Positions 7,361-7,415 of a DNA stretch of 7,415 nucleotides are shown piece by piece; position 1 is the stretch's first letter, and each line of letters opens with the position of its first letter. This DNA is from DATHVR01 sp035461175 (GTDB lineage: Bacteria > Actinomycetota > Acidimicrobiia > Spongiisociales > ZC4RG35), in assembly GCA_035461175.1 (NCBI GenBank), contig DATHVR010000064.1:1-7415 (forward strand), given 5' to 3'. The notes beneath the pieces were generated by a model. It did not search any database, was not told the DNA's origin, and saw only the letters and a list, made by a program, of their open reading frames with translations. The translations under genes and the position numbers were made by a program.

Positions 7361-7415
7361 ATGGTCCGATCTGGTTTTTGGGTCGGCGTCCGGGTGGACG
7401 CCCGGACGGTTGGTA
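7361..7415 (+). CDS. Start of an open frame, possible transposase (partial)
   Basis: An ATG at 7361 lies 8 nt after GGGGAGG (7346-7352), a strong ribosome site, and opens a frame that continues to the window edge. Only 18 residues are visible (MVRSGFWVGVRVDARTVG). I do not recognise them, and they do not look like a typical IS481 transposase N-terminus, so the identity rests only on the neighbouring IS-like repeats. Confidence 0.4.
   Translation, partial: MVRSGFWVGVRVDARTVG

Larger units (their letters stand above)
7295..7415 (+). mobile_element. Probable left end of an IS481-like insertion sequence (partial)
   Basis: The sequence from 7295 begins with TGT and contains repeated TGTG-CGGG--ATCGCTGACA units, which resemble from memory the end repeats of IS481-family elements of actinobacteria. 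The boundary at 7295 is where homology to the palindromic repeat stops, consistent with insertion inside that repeat. A good ribosome site and an open frame follow. The element runs off the window, so family and borders cannot be confirmed here. Confidence 0.5.

Overview
The window is GC-rich and mostly chromosomal housekeeping DNA. It looks actinobacterial, perhaps an uncultured Acidimicrobiia-type lineage. The reasons are codon use heavily biased to G/C at third positions, a DUF3151 protein (a family I know only from Actinobacteria), an HspR-type HAIR operator upstream of clpB, and several starts where a TANNNT -10 box lies only 6-7 nt before the start codon (leaderless style). The lineage is an inference.

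Left part, minus strand (1-3089): a terminator-like hairpin, the complete disaggregase gene clpB, a HAIR-like operator in its promoter region, and a small unrecognised gene. That small gene diverges from mscL across a 65-bp gap with face-to-face promoter-like motifs.

Middle, plus strand (3155-6137): mscL with a strong terminator; a DUF3151 gene; then a tight cluster of a PadR repressor, a HAAS-like/NfeD membrane protein and an SPFH (stomatin/QmcA-type) protein. The PadR gene has its own promoter, whose -35 box overlaps the stop codon of the gene before it. The PadR and HAAS-like genes overlap by 8 bp. The HAAS-like frame runs without a stop into NfeD, but a strong internal Shine-Dalgarno and GTG lie exactly at the NfeD boundary, so one reading frame may give two products. 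NfeD and SPFH proteins are known partners in membrane organisation, and PadR/HAAS pairs usually control membrane proteins encoded next to them. Together this looks like a self-regulated membrane-integrity module.

Right part (6138-7415): a very strong perfect hairpin, a two-domain GNAT acetyltransferase, a second degenerate copy of the same hairpin repeat, and what looks like the left end of an IS481-like insertion sequence that cuts this second copy in half. The window ends 55 bases into a possible IS-encoded reading frame.

I see no wholly new system. The points most worth checking are the HAAS-NfeD in-frame junction, the HAIR site at clpB, the compact divergent promoter at mscL, and the palindromic repeat family with an apparent IS insertion.
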